A stretch of DNA of 57,953 bases, taken from positions 1-57,953 of the forward strand of contig CAYLYM010000010.1 of the NCBI GenBank assembly GCA_964387645.1. The letters are read 5' to 3'. Shown here in pieces: positions 26,042 through 36,559 of this stretch; within the stretch, counting starts at the first letter, position 1; each line of letters opens with the position of its first letter. The notes beneath the pieces were generated by a model. It searched no databases. It saw only the letters and a program-made list of their open reading frames with translations, and was not told the DNA's origin. The position numbers were made by a program, and so were the translations under genes. The DNA comes from CAYLYM01 sp964387645 (GTDB lineage Bacteria; Calditrichota; Calditrichia; RBG-13-44-9).

Positions 26042-27094
26042 ATGATTTTTAAATTTTTTCGGAAATACTGGCTGTTTATTGTAACCTTCCTTACTTTTGA
26101 CTACTTTCTATACCTACTTAAACTTAACGAAAGTTCTATTCTAACCTATATAAATCTTTACATCTATTTTTTACTATTTATTGTATTTCATGAAACACTA
26201 GGTAAAACAAAACTGAATAAAGATATTATTATTTTATTTTACGTTCTTTATGGTTATTTAACTATTTTTACTTCTTTTACTATTTTATTACGAGATATCC
26301 GTCCAATAGGATTTTTCAGTTGGTTATACTACGAAATAATTCTAAAATATATCATTCTAGTTATTTCTATTTATATAGCACTTTCTTCATTCAGATTTTT
26401 CATGAAAAATCAAAATCACAAACTACTTTTCTCTCTTTTTCTTGGTAGTCTGGCTATAGGTCTCAACTATTTTCAATTCATCATTTCTCCGTTATCTTTC
26501 AACGGAGTAAATTGGGCAGTCAGTAACTACGTTTCTATGGTTATTTCCATAATTGCTTTACTTATATTTTGGATTCGCTATTATAAAAAGCAAATTATAC
26601 TTACTGAATATCTTAATCTGATTGTATTTCTGTTCACTTTATCAAATATTAGTGAAGCCCTTTATTTTATTGCTTTTCAAAATGGTTTTTCTATTTTTAT
26701 AGATAGCCAAAAGTTTAATTTTCTTTTAAATTCTTTAATGTTGGCTATCTGGTTTGGTCGTCTTAAATATCTTCAATCGGAAATATCAATCGAAAATGAA
26801 AGATATTTGATTAATTTCCAGTATTTAAATGGCCTCGTTTCCAAACCAAAGCAAAGCATTCTTACCCAATCCATATTATCTATTTCTTCACATTTAATTT
26901 TTGGAGCCATATTTACCATTATCATTTTAATCTTAGGACTTTATTTGATTAACAAAATAACTTTCTACCTTTTACTGAACACAATATTTGTTCTCATTGC
27001 CGTAATTTTAGCATTATTTTTTAGCTTTAGTAGTATTAAAAGAGACTGGCATAATCAATTCGGTTTTCTATTTAAAAACAGCAAAAAGATATGA
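26042..27094 (+). CDS. Polytopic membrane protein, likely sensor partner of the kinase
   Basis: 350 residues, about ten hydrophobic segments: eight in residues 8-245, a charged cytoplasmic linker (about 246-275), then two more to about 330. No enzymatic motif seen and family not recognised. Its TGA stop overlaps the ATG of the next gene (ATGA), so receptor and kinase are co-translated, which strongly suggests that it senses a signal for that soluble kinase. There is little sign of a Shine-Dalgarno. The gene is very AT-rich, as expected for a membrane protein here. Confidence 0.7.
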   Translation: MIFKFFRKYWLFIVTFLTFDYFLYLLKLNESSILTYINLYIYFLLFIVFHETLGKTKLNKDIIILFYVLYGYLTIFTSFTILLRDIRPIGFFSWLYYEIILKYIILVISIYIALSSFRFFMKNQNHKLLFSLFLGSLAIGLNYFQFIISPLSFNGVNWAVSNYVSMVISIIALLIFWIRYYKKQIILTEYLNLIVFLFTLSNISEALYFIAFQNGFSIFIDSQKFNFLLNSLMLAIWFGRLKYLQSEISIENERYLINFQYLNGLVSKPKQSILTQSILSISSHLIFGAIFTIIILILGLYLINKITFYLLLNTIFVLIAVILALFFSFSSIKRDWHNQFGFLFKNSKKI

Positions 27095-28632
27095 GCATTT
27101 TAAAAATATTTAAAACTAAAGAAAATAAAAAGCAGCAATCTTTTCAGCTTAGTAATCTAATCGATATCCTCCAAGATGGGATTTGCATTACGAACTTAAA
27201 CGGAGAACTTATCTATTTAAACAAGGCTGCCTATTCAATGTTAGGCGTGGAAAGATCTGCCGACTTATCTACTATTAATTTTTTTAAGACTTTCATTAGT
27301 GAGAGTGAACAGGTCTCTTATTTAAAACAACAAATATATCAAAAAGGTCTTGTTAGAAATTACGAATTAGAGCTTCAGAGAATTGGTGATGGAATAGTCG
27401 ATGTGATTCTGACGCTAAACATTATTGGCGACTTTCGACAGCAAACCATAGGTTTATTATTTTTATTAAAAGATGTAACCGAATTAAAAAAAATTCAGCA
27501 CCAACTTTTACAGAGCCAGAAGTTAGAAAGTATTGGTTTAATGGCTTCTGGGATAGCCCACGACTTTAATAATATACTTGCGGCAATTATCCCAAATGCA
27601 GAATTGATTAAATATTCATTAGATAAATCCGATGAAAATTACAAACGGGCTGAAATTATTGAAAAATCTGCTCAAAGGGCTTCAGATATCGCAAGTAGGC
27701 TTTTAACTTTTACGCGACATAAAGAACAAAAATTTGAATCACTTTTAAATTTAAATCAAATTGTTATCGATAGTCTGGAATTGCTAGAACATAGCATTCC
27801 CGACAATATTAAAATTCATAGTCAACTTGATCCTCATCTATTTCAGATCAGAGGGGATGATACACAGATACAACAAATCATTATGAACTTGATAATAAAT
27901 GCATGTGATGCAATGCCCAATGGCGGAACTATTCTTGTAAAAACAGAAAATTTTAAAATCGAGAACATTTATCAAATTGGCTCCTTAGACCCTGGAAATT
28001 ACGTTAAACTTACCATAAAAGATTCTGGGGTCGGGATTCCAATGGAGATATTACCGAAAATATTTGATCCATTTTTTACCACCAAAGAAATTGGAAAAGG
28101 CACAGGGCTTGGTTTATCTATGGTTTATGGTATAGTAAAATCTTTAAAGGGTCACATCGATGTATCGAGTAAGTTAAATCAGGGCACACAATTTGAAATC
28201 TATATACCAGCAGATGTTAAACCTCAAAAAACTTTTGAAGATAAAAAGGATGCAGAAATTACTCCAAATAATTTACACTTATTAATAGTTGATGACGAAG
28301 ATTACGTGCTAAATATTCTTGGAGATATATTGGAATTCCTTGGATATAAAGTTACAAAGGTTGGCTCTGGAAGAGAAGCAGTTGCATTTTTTAAAAAATA
28401 TCATTCGGAAATTGATTATGTTATCGTAGACTTAAAAATGCCTAAAATGGATGGAAGAGTCACTTCAGCAGTTTTGCGAAAAATTGATCCGAATGTAAAA
28501 CTCATATACACAAGCGGTTTTGATGATAGCCCGATATCTGAAGAAGATATGAAAGGGGTAAAAGGATTTTTAAAGAAACCTTACAGTATTAACCAGGTTT
28601 CTAAATCATTGGGGGAAATTTTAGCCAAGTAA
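27091..28632 (+). CDS. PAS hybrid histidine kinase with C-terminal receiver
   Basis: 513-residue soluble hybrid kinase. PAS domain about 20-135; HisKA with phospho-acceptor His157 in SGIAHDFNNIL; HATPase with N box NLIINACDAMPNGG (Asn270), DSGVGIP, FDPFFTTK and GKGTGLGLS; receiver about 395-510 with acidic pair DDED, phosphorylated Asp447 in VIVDLKMP and Lys in LKKPYS. No transmembrane segment: the membrane function is supplied by the overlapping upstream gene. The phosphate likely moves from the receiver to an unknown phosphotransfer protein, or the receiver gates the kinase. No DNA-binding regulator follows. Confidence 0.93.
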   Translation: MSILKIFKTKENKKQQSFQLSNLIDILQDGICITNLNGELIYLNKAAYSMLGVERSADLSTINFFKTFISESEQVSYLKQQIYQKGLVRNYELELQRIGDGIVDVILTLNIIGDFRQQTIGLLFLLKDVTELKKIQHQLLQSQKLESIGLMASGIAHDFNNILAAIIPNAELIKYSLDKSDENYKRAEIIEKSAQRASDIASRLLTFTRHKEQKFESLLNLNQIVIDSLELLEHSIPDNIKIHSQLDPHLFQIRGDDTQIQQIIMNLIINACDAMPNGGTILVKTENFKIENIYQIGSLDPGNYVKLTIKDSGVGIPMEILPKIFDPFFTTKEIGKGTGLGLSMVYGIVKSLKGHIDVSSKLNQGTQFEIYIPADVKPQKTFEDKKDAEITPNNLHLLIVDDEDYVLNILGDILEFLGYKVTKVGSGREAVAFFKKYHSEIDYVIVDLKMPKMDGRVTSAVLRKIDPNVKLIYTSGFDDSPISEEDMKGVKGFLKKPYSINQVSKSLGEILAK

Positions 28633-28829
28633 CATCTAAAGGGGGTAGATAATTTAAATGTATTGTAAATTTTTGCCCTCTATTTAAGATTTGTAATACT
28701 TTATTATAAAATTAAAAATAGTATGATTATTTTTTAACATTTTCATGAATATTTGGAAAAACCAAATGAACACATTTTTCAAAAAATCCAGCTTTAAGTT
28801 TAATATAAATCAGAATAAAATAAAAATAT

Positions 28830-31715
28830 TTGGTTAAAGCATTGTTAAGAAATCTAAAAATATATCAGAAACTCTGGGTATTAACCACGTTCATTATTCT
28901 TCTCATATCTTCAGGATTTTATTTTTATTTCACTTCAAAGATCAAAGATCAATTTATTGAAGGTTTTGAAAATAAAGCTATGTCCCTGGTTCAAACGGTG
29001 GCAGCAAATCTCGGTTCGGGTTTGTTTTATAATGATAATCAATTTCTCCGTAATATTCTCTCTGGATTAGAAAATGATCCAGATGTATCTTTTATTTATG
29101 TGGCTGATAAAAATGATTCTATACGATATGGCTATCGACATCACTCCAATATGAAACTTATTCTATCGATATTAAATTCAAACTCGATCAATATTTATTC
29201 TCCAGACTTTTTCATATTTAAACAGAGCATTTTTTATCATGATGAATACCAGGGTAATATTGTTGTTGGTTTTAGTTTAAATTGGGTAAAAAAGAATATT
29301 TCGGATCAAACACGGCATTTACTATTTATTAGCCTTTCGTTAACTATACTACTCATTATAATTTCTTATATATTAGCCAGAGCCATTTCCAAACCATTCA
29401 AAGATGCTGCAGAGACGATTAATAAATATTCAGAGAAAACAGATATTTTAAAATTAAGGCTTCCGGTAAAAGGAAAAGACGAGTTTTCGCAATTAGCTCA
29501 ATCTCTCAACCAATTAGCAGAGAGTTTAGAAAAAAATATCAAAGAATTAAACAACTCAAAAAAGTATCTGGAAACTCTTTTCCAACTCGGTCCTATTCCG
29601 ATTGTCATTGCCGACACTATGGGACAAATCGAAGGCGCTAATGAAAGTGCTTCTCATTTCTTCGAAATTGAAGTTGAAGTCCTAAAAAAAATGAATCTTG
29701 ACCGCTTTTTTCAGCAAGATGATTTAAATGCCATTTACAACAGAATCATACAAGATTCCCAGGAAATACGTGGATATGTTACAACAATAAAAATGATTGA
29801 TGGTACGAAAAAAGTTGTTGAATTGAATATTTCAAGTCATCAGGATGAATATGACTATATTAAAAACATTATTATTGCAATAATAGATATTACCGAGAAA
29901 ATTCAAATACAAAGAGAAATACTCATAAATCAAAGTAAATTGCAAAGAATTAATGCAGAATTGGGCCAAAAGACAAAGGAAGCTCAACGATTAAGCGCCT
30001 GGAATAAAAGAAATGCGTACAATCTTTCACGGCTAATACATAGCAGTCAGCAAATGATGCGGGCTAATCAACCTAAAGAAATTATGAAAGAGATGATAAT
30101 AAATGGGATGGATTTATTAGAAGCAGACGAGTGTGCCATTTATTTTTGGGATTCGAAAACAAAAAAGTTAATCCCTTCTATGACATCTCCCGAACAGATG
30201 CTTAATCGGTTAATTCCTGCAACAGGCGAAGAGAAAAATTTTTTATGGGAAACATACAAAAAAAATGAATCTTTTGTCAGAAATTCTGATGAATTAATCA
30301 TTACAGACTATCACATACTGGGATTGCCTGAGGGCAAACTTTTTACTCTTGTTTCGGTTCCAATTAGTGAAAAAGATTATCGATTTGGTATCATTCTGTT
30401 TATTAAATATGGGAAGAAAGCTTTTAGAGTTGAAGATGTTCATTTATTAAGTACCTTAGCGAACCAGGCTGCAATTTTATTAGATAACATGCATTTAGTA
30501 CAGGCAATTAAAGAAAAAGCCGCAAGTTTGGAAAAAGCCTATAGTGATCTTCAAAAATCTCAACAACAGGTCATACAACTTCAAAAGATGGAAAGTCTTG
30601 GAACACTAGTTGGAGGCATCGCTCACGACTTTAACAATATACTTGGAATTATCATTCCAAATACGGATTTACTCCGAAACGATGTAAACGGATCTGCTAA
30701 AATGCTGCGGCGAATAAACATTATTGCTGAAGCGGCTCAGCGTGCAGCCGACTTGACCCGCCAGTTACTCATGTTCTCCCGAAATCAAGACATTCACGTA
30801 AAAGTACTATCTCCGAACGAATTCATCACCCATCTGGCAGGTATGTTTAAACGCACTCTTGGCAAAGAATATGAGATTCTTCTGGATCTCGATCCGAAAG
30901 TCTCGGATATTGAAGCGGATGAGAATCGTCTAACTCAAATATTAATTAATTTAGCTGTTAATGCACGTGATGCCATGCCTAATGGCGGCCAAATATTAAT
31001 TCGGACCAGAATGAAGAAATATAAACCACGTTCAACCAAAGCAGACCTTCCCGAAGAAGAATATGTCTGTATCAGTATGACCGATACTGGATGCGGTATT
31101 CAAGAGGACGCCTTGGACAAAATTTTTGATCCTTTTTTTACTACTAAAAGCGTTGGAAAAGGTACCGGCCTAGGCCTTTCAGTAGTATATGGATTGATGC
31201 AAAGTCATAAAGGTTATATAGATGTTGAAAGTAAAGTAGGAGTAGGAACAACCTTCTATTTATATTTCCCACCAAGTAAGAAAAAAGTTCAAAAAATTGT
31301 GGTAGAAACAAGAGGCCCCATTCCTCATGGCACCGAAACGATTTTGATAGTTGATGATGAAAAAATGATAAGAAATTCTGTTCAGGAAATTCTTCAATCG
31401 TTCGGTTATAATGTCTTTACTGCAGCTAGCGGCTACGAAGCCATTCGACTGGTAAAGCAGTCAGTTAAGAAATTTCAGCTAGCAATTGTGGATATGTCTA
31501 TGCCAAAGCTGAATGGAGTTGACACAATTCGGATTCTTCAAAAAATTGATAATTCAATCAAAATTATTCTTTCCAGTGGACATCTGGAACGTGACCAGGC
31601 CATTCCTTCAGACTTAAAAATTGATGACAAACTTCCAAAACCATACAGGATGAGAGAACTGGCTCTCAAAGTGCGAAAGGTTTTGAATAAAAAAGAAACC
31701 ACCATTAAAAATTAA
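28830..31715 (+). CDS. Membrane hybrid histidine kinase (HAMP-PAS-GAF-HK-REC)
   Basis: 961 residues. TM1 about 15-35, an extracytoplasmic sensor about 36-165, TM2 about 167-188, HAMP about 189-240, PAS about 245-365, a helical linker, GAF about 405-555, HisKA with GGIAHDFNNILG, HATPase (NLAVNARDAMPNGG, DTGCGI, GKGTGLGLS), and receiver about 830-950 (ILIVDDEKM, AIVDMSMP, LPKPYR). Its kinase core closely resembles that of the preceding hybrid kinase, suggesting related origin. The start is a TTG at 28830 without a clear ribosome site; no ATG lies before TM1, so the N-terminus is uncertain by a few residues. It stands 197 bases after the other kinase. Confidence 0.9.
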   Translation: MVKALLRNLKIYQKLWVLTTFIILLISSGFYFYFTSKIKDQFIEGFENKAMSLVQTVAANLGSGLFYNDNQFLRNILSGLENDPDVSFIYVADKNDSIRYGYRHHSNMKLILSILNSNSINIYSPDFFIFKQSIFYHDEYQGNIVVGFSLNWVKKNISDQTRHLLFISLSLTILLIIISYILARAISKPFKDAAETINKYSEKTDILKLRLPVKGKDEFSQLAQSLNQLAESLEKNIKELNNSKKYLETLFQLGPIPIVIADTMGQIEGANESASHFFEIEVEVLKKMNLDRFFQQDDLNAIYNRIIQDSQEIRGYVTTIKMIDGTKKVVELNISSHQDEYDYIKNIIIAIIDITEKIQIQREILINQSKLQRINAELGQKTKEAQRLSAWNKRNAYNLSRLIHSSQQMMRANQPKEIMKEMIINGMDLLEADECAIYFWDSKTKKLIPSMTSPEQMLNRLIPATGEEKNFLWETYKKNESFVRNSDELIITDYHILGLPEGKLFTLVSVPISEKDYRFGIILFIKYGKKAFRVEDVHLLSTLANQAAILLDNMHLVQAIKEKAASLEKAYSDLQKSQQQVIQLQKMESLGTLVGGIAHDFNNILGIIIPNTDLLRNDVNGSAKMLRRINIIAEAAQRAADLTRQLLMFSRNQDIHVKVLSPNEFITHLAGMFKRTLGKEYEILLDLDPKVSDIEADENRLTQILINLAVNARDAMPNGGQILIRTRMKKYKPRSTKADLPEEEYVCISMTDTGCGIQEDALDKIFDPFFTTKSVGKGTGLGLSVVYGLMQSHKGYIDVESKVGVGTTFYLYFPPSKKKVQKIVVETRGPIPHGTETILIVDDEKMIRNSVQEILQSFGYNVFTAASGYEAIRLVKQSVKKFQLAIVDMSMPKLNGVDTIRILQKIDNSIKIILSSGHLERDQAIPSDLKIDDKLPKPYRMRELALKVRKVLNKKETTIKN

Positions 31716-31847
31716 TCCTACTTGTTTTAGATTATTTACTTGTCTTATTTTTATTACCTATCTAAATTTTCAAACTTTTTAAAATTACAAATTTAATTTA
31801 TTTTTCAAGTATTTTAACAAAATTGAATAAATTAAATGGGAAATATT

Positions 31848-34481
31848 ATGAAAACATCTAACGAAATCAGGGCTGAATTTATTCGATTTTTTCAGGACCG
31901 AGGGCATATTTTTGTGCCAAGCTCTTCTGTAGTTCCAGCAGATGATCCCACATTATTATTCACCAATGCAGGGATGAATCAATTTAAAGATGTTTTCTTA
32001 GGATTGGGAAAACGACCTTATAAAAGAGCCGTAAATTCTCAAAAATGTATCCGCGTCAGCGGGAAACACAACGATTTAGAAGAAGTAGGCTATGATACTT
32101 ATCATCACACATTTTTTGAAATGTTAGGAAACTGGTCATTTGGTGATTATTATAAAAAAGAAGCCATTGCATGGGCCTGGGAATTATTTACAGAGGTTTG
32201 GAACTTACCAAAAGATCGACTCTGGGCAACGGTGTTTAAAGATGATGATGAAGCGGGCGAATTATGGGCAAAAATTACTCATCTGCCAAAAGAAAGAATT
32301 TTACGTTTCGGAGCCAAACATAATTTTTGGGAAATGGGAGAAATTGGTCCTTGCGGTCCATGTTCCGAAATTCATTTCGATTTGGGACCTGAATATTGTG
32401 ACAAAAAGGATATCGAAGGACACGTGTGTAAGGTTAATGGTGATTGTGGAAGATATATCGAGCTCTGGAATCTTGTATTCATTCAATACAATCGTGATGA
32501 TAAAGGTCAATTACACATGCTACCTGAGAAACACATAGATACCGGAATGGGTTTCGAACGAATTGTAGCCGTTTTACAAGGGGTTTACTCAAATTACGAT
32601 ACAGACCTATTTCGTCCCATTATTCAAAAAATAGGCGAATTTGCAAATATTGATTACGATGAAGCGACTGAAGAACAAAAAGTAGCCTTGCGAGTAATCG
32701 CAGACCATATCAGAATGTTAACTTTTTCTATTACTGATGGCGCTTTACCATCCAATGAAGGGCGCGGATATGTATTAAGACGTATACTCAGGAGAGCAGC
32801 TCGCTATGGTCGAAAAATTGATTTAAATAAGCCATTTATTTACAAATTAGTCCCAACTGTCATTAACATCATGGGTGATGCATTTCCTGAATTAAAAGAT
32901 CGGGAAAAACATGTGAGCGAGATAATTAAATCGGAAGAAGAAAATTTTAATAGAACACTAGACCGTGGAATTGAATTATTTGAAGACCTTGTAAAAAAAC
33001 TCAAAGCTAAAAACGAAACCGTAATTCCTGGTAAGGAGGCATTCAGGCTTTATGATACCTATGGTTTCCCCTTAGATCTTACTCGTATAATGGCCCGGGA
33101 ACATAATCTGACGATTGACGAAAAATCTTTCGACCGGGAAATGGAAATTCAAAGAGAGCGTGCGCGAAGTTCAGGCAAATTTGTGTTGCAATTCGACCAC
33201 ATTGATGATTGGAATATCCTTTTACATTGTCCAAAGAATTCTAAATTTGTTGGATACGAACAATTGGAAATCGAAACCAGGATATGTAAATTTGCCAAGA
33301 AGGATGGGAAATACCATATTGTTCTTACCGAAACACCATTTTATGCCGAGAGTGGCGGACAGGTGGCTGACCGGGGTAGCATTCGGTTGGAAAACACTGA
33401 ACTCAAAGTTGTGGATGTTCATAAGGAAAGTGGCGAAATTATTCATATTTGCGAGGGACCAGATAAATTGAATATTGTCTACCCAGAGGTTTATGCCAAA
33501 GTAAATCCAGAATACAGGCTTCCCACAATGTACAACCATACAGCAACGCATCTTTTGCACGCAGCTCTACGACAGGTATTAGGTGATCATGTGCAACAAG
33601 CAGGTTCACTTGTGGCACCAGATCGTTTGCGATTTGATTACACTCATTTCAAGAGACCGACTTTAAAAGAAATTGAAGAAATCGAACGGATTGTTAATGA
33701 GCAAATTCGCAAAGATATTCCGGTCGAAATATCGTATATGCAATTCGCAGAAGCCAAAGAAATAGGAGCAATGGCGTTATTTGGTGAAAAATATGAAGAT
33801 ATTGTTCGTGTAGTAAAGATCAATAACTTTAGTATAGAGTTATGTGGCGGCACGCATGTTCACAGAACAGGTGAAATTGGTGCTTTTATTATCGTTGAAG
33901 AAACTAGTATTGCCAGTGGTGTAAGACGGATTGAAGCATTAACCGGTCCCAGGGCTGTGGAATTCACTCAAGAAGCTCGTGATATCTTGCATGAACTTTC
34001 TTCTATTTTAAATGTGTCAGGAAAAGAAATTACTTATCGAGTTAAGACTTTAAACGAACAAATTAAGGAGCTTGAAAAACGTTTGCAAAAGATTCAAACA
34101 GAACAGATTGTTAGTCGCATGGATCAATTGATTCAGCAAGCTGAACAAATCGGCGAGATCAAGCTGTTGGTTCATTCTTTCAAGGACCAGGATATTGACC
34201 TTTTGAAAAAAGCAGCGGACTATTTTCGACAAAAAACCAGGCAAGGTGTTGCACTTTTCATTAATGAAATGGGGGAAAAACTGAATTTTGTCTGTGCGGT
34301 AACCGATGATCTTATTCAGAAAAAAAATCTTAAAGCAGGAAATTTAATCAAGGAAGTGGCCAAAATAACCGGTGGCGGTGGCGGTGGACGGCCTCATCTG
34401 GCTACTGCAGGAGGAAGAGATAAAAGTAAATTAAACCAGGCTATTGAATATTTAAAAAAGCAATTAGAGAGTGTTAATTAA
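31848..34481 (+). CDS. alaS: Alanyl-tRNA synthetase
   Basis: 877 residues from ATG 31848 (another in-frame ATG four codons upstream; a GGGAA sits between them). It charges tRNA-Ala. Class II core with SSSVVPADDPTLLFTNAGMN and the FFEMLGNWSFGDYYK block, then the editing domain with zinc ligands HTATH (564-568) and CGGTH (666-670), and the C-terminal DHHA1/C-Ala region with the glycine-rich GGGGGGRPHLATAGG. Length and all domains match normal bacterial AlaRS. A good terminator follows. Confidence 0.97.
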   Translation: MKTSNEIRAEFIRFFQDRGHIFVPSSSVVPADDPTLLFTNAGMNQFKDVFLGLGKRPYKRAVNSQKCIRVSGKHNDLEEVGYDTYHHTFFEMLGNWSFGDYYKKEAIAWAWELFTEVWNLPKDRLWATVFKDDDEAGELWAKITHLPKERILRFGAKHNFWEMGEIGPCGPCSEIHFDLGPEYCDKKDIEGHVCKVNGDCGRYIELWNLVFIQYNRDDKGQLHMLPEKHIDTGMGFERIVAVLQGVYSNYDTDLFRPIIQKIGEFANIDYDEATEEQKVALRVIADHIRMLTFSITDGALPSNEGRGYVLRRILRRAARYGRKIDLNKPFIYKLVPTVINIMGDAFPELKDREKHVSEIIKSEEENFNRTLDRGIELFEDLVKKLKAKNETVIPGKEAFRLYDTYGFPLDLTRIMAREHNLTIDEKSFDREMEIQRERARSSGKFVLQFDHIDDWNILLHCPKNSKFVGYEQLEIETRICKFAKKDGKYHIVLTETPFYAESGGQVADRGSIRLENTELKVVDVHKESGEIIHICEGPDKLNIVYPEVYAKVNPEYRLPTMYNHTATHLLHAALRQVLGDHVQQAGSLVAPDRLRFDYTHFKRPTLKEIEEIERIVNEQIRKDIPVEISYMQFAEAKEIGAMALFGEKYEDIVRVVKINNFSIELCGGTHVHRTGEIGAFIIVEETSIASGVRRIEALTGPRAVEFTQEARDILHELSSILNVSGKEITYRVKTLNEQIKELEKRLQKIQTEQIVSRMDQLIQQAEQIGEIKLLVHSFKDQDIDLLKKAADYFRQKTRQGVALFINEMGEKLNFVCAVTDDLIQKKNLKAGNLIKEVAKITGGGGGGRPHLATAGGRDKSKLNQAIEYLKKQLESVN

Positions 34482-34517
34482 TTTTTTAAAGTCAAAATAA
34501 AAAATTTCATGTTTTAA

Positions 34518-34545
34518 AGACCCCGAAAATCCTACGGGGTTTTTC
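34518..34545 (+). terminator. alaS terminator
   Basis: ACCCCG (34520-34525) pairs with CGGGGT (34535-34540) around a 9-base loop, followed by TTTTT. Confidence 0.8.
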
Positions 34546-34657
34546 CATTTAAAGAAGACTTTTTTGATTTATTACAGATTTTGGAATTGATCGCAAAATA
34601 TGCGAATTATTTCTAATCCCAATTTATTTACTACATAGTGATTCCTTCTTGGGACAA

Positions 34658-34816
34658 ACTGCAGAGGCACCGAGGGCGCAGAATTGTTTTTTTTATTTTA
34701 ATTTAAAATATAATGATACAAAATAATTTGAAATAATCCAGACCTGAGTATCATCAAATATCGTCTTAATGAATTGATATTATTTTATCTTTGCGTTCTC
34801 CGCGAACTTTGCGAGA
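34658..34816. repeat. Imperfect inverted-repeat element between alaS and the transporter
   Basis: A purine-rich GC-containing arm (34658-34684, core GCAGAGGCACCGAGGGCGCA) and an arm in the opposite sense (34788-34816, core TTTGCGTTCTCCGCGAACTT) are imperfect complements and flank about 100 bases of AT-rich DNA. Similar 'GCAGAGGCGCAGAG' sequences occur as dispersed intergenic repeats in many bacterial genomes. It may be a miniature mobile-like element. Copy number cannot be judged in this window. Confidence 0.45.
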
Positions 34817-34948
34817 GAAAAAAATTTGGGCTAAATTCAAGGCAGATATTCCCGACACATATTTTACAAAAGAAATAATTTTACTTTCGTTTATTATTTC
34901 AAATTTCTTACTTTTGCTCTTTATCGTTAAAAAATGGAGGTAGAATCT

Positions 34949-36328
34949 ATGACTGAAAACCAGCTCACTTGGAAATTTCCAAGAGCTTTTTGGACAGCGA
35001 ATATTATTGAACTCTTCGAAAGAGCAGCCTATTACGGTATGTTTATCGCTTTGGTGGTTTATTTAACAGATATTGTTGGATTTTCAGATATAGAAGCAGG
35101 TTGGATTGGAGGACTTTTTGCAGCGTTTCTCTATTTAGCACCATTATTTACTGGTGCCCTTGCAGATAAAATCGGTTTTCGGCATGCTTTGTTATTGGCA
35201 TTTACCTCCTTGACCACAGGATATACCCTTTTAGGTGCTTTCCCAATAAAAATTTTCGCAATTATTTCTCTTGCTTTTATCGTATTCGGAGGGTCTATTG
35301 TCAAACCCGTTATTACTGGAACGGTGGCAAAAACAACTGACGAGGTCAATCGCGCCAGGGGATATTCACTTTTTTATCAAATGGTCAATATCGGCGCATT
35401 TGGCGGCAAAACCATTGCCAAACCATTACGAACAGAATTAGGTTTAGAGTACATCAACTTTTACGCAGCCATAGTTGCCTTTATCGCGCTCATTGTTGTA
35501 TTCCTTTTTTACAAGAATATCGATACGACTGGCGAAGGGAAAAGCATGAAAGAAGTTCTGGACGGATTTAAACGGGTTTTAAGCAATGTTCGGTTCATGA
35601 TGCTCATTCTAATTGTTGCAGGATTCTGGTTAATTCAGGGACAACTTTATGCGACAATGCCGAAATATACACTAAGAATGGTAGGAGCGCATGCAGCACC
35701 GGAATGGTATGCCAATGTTAATCCATTGGTTGTAGTTTTATTTGTAGTTCCCATAACTCATTTAGTTCGAAAAATACGTCCGGTGAGTTCCATCGGGATT
35801 GCTCTGGGCATCATTCCGCTTTCTGCTCTGTCCATCTCACTGAGCCCCATCCTGGAACAATTCACAGGACAATCGGTCAACTTCTTTGGATTCTTTAGTC
35901 TTCATCCCATAACTGTTATGATGATTATAGGGATAGCTTTACAAGGTTTAGCAGAATGTTTCCTCTCTCCCAGATATTACGAGTTTGCTTCGAAACAGGC
36001 ACCGAAAGGAGAAGAGGGGCTTTACCTTGGTTACGCTCATTTACATACTTTTTTTGCCTGGCTATTAGGATTTATCATAAGTGGTTATTTGCTGGATAAA
36101 TACTGTCCGGACCCAAAGAAAATTCTCAATAGTGATATGATTTTAAAGATAGAACAAAACGGAATAGATCCTAAAACTCTTCTAACTCCTGAGCAATTTG
36201 CCCAATATTATGGTAATGCACATTATATCTGGTACTATTTTGCCGCTATTGGCTTTGGCGCTCTTATTCTTATTCTAATTTTTCGTTGGGTAACAGACAA
36301 AATTGACGCAAAAAAAGGATTATCTTAA
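34949..36328 (+). CDS. Proton-dependent oligopeptide transporter (POT/PTR2, MFS)
   Basis: Inner-membrane symporter for di- and tripeptides. The POT signature ExxERxxYYG is present as ELFERAAYYG near the N-terminus. About 12 hydrophobic helices follow, with the MFS loop GALADKIGFRHALL and FGGSIVKPVITGTVAK. The ATG at 34934 overlaps the Shine-Dalgarno (TGGAGGT, 34935-34941), so I use ATG 34949, 8 bases after GGAGG, giving 460 residues (MTENQLTWKFPRAFW). Single-gene unit; a role in peptide scavenging fits the several secreted peptidases in this window. Confidence 0.88.
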   Translation: MTENQLTWKFPRAFWTANIIELFERAAYYGMFIALVVYLTDIVGFSDIEAGWIGGLFAAFLYLAPLFTGALADKIGFRHALLLAFTSLTTGYTLLGAFPIKIFAIISLAFIVFGGSIVKPVITGTVAKTTDEVNRARGYSLFYQMVNIGAFGGKTIAKPLRTELGLEYINFYAAIVAFIALIVVFLFYKNIDTTGEGKSMKEVLDGFKRVLSNVRFMMLILIVAGFWLIQGQLYATMPKYTLRMVGAHAAPEWYANVNPLVVVLFVVPITHLVRKIRPVSSIGIALGIIPLSALSISLSPILEQFTGQSVNFFGFFSLHPITVMMIIGIALQGLAECFLSPRYYEFASKQAPKGEEGLYLGYAHLHTFFAWLLGFIISGYLLDKYCPDPKKILNSDMILKIEQNGIDPKTLLTPEQFAQYYGNAHYIWYYFAAIGFGALILILIFRWVTDKIDAKKGLS

Positions 36329-36559
36329 TCAAAAATAAATCAATTCTTCTTAATATGGATTAAAAAATGTAATCTTCTTGCTAAAAATACTATAGAGATT
36401 AATCTAACTAACAGATGTTTAAATATTCATAAATTTCAATGTTCAAACTTTGTAAGTGAAAAACTTGATTTAAATAATGCTTATCTAAAAAAGATTTAAT
36501 TCAATCGGTTGACCTTTATCTTTTATTCGTTTTTTTTACCAAAAATAAGATCTCTATAT

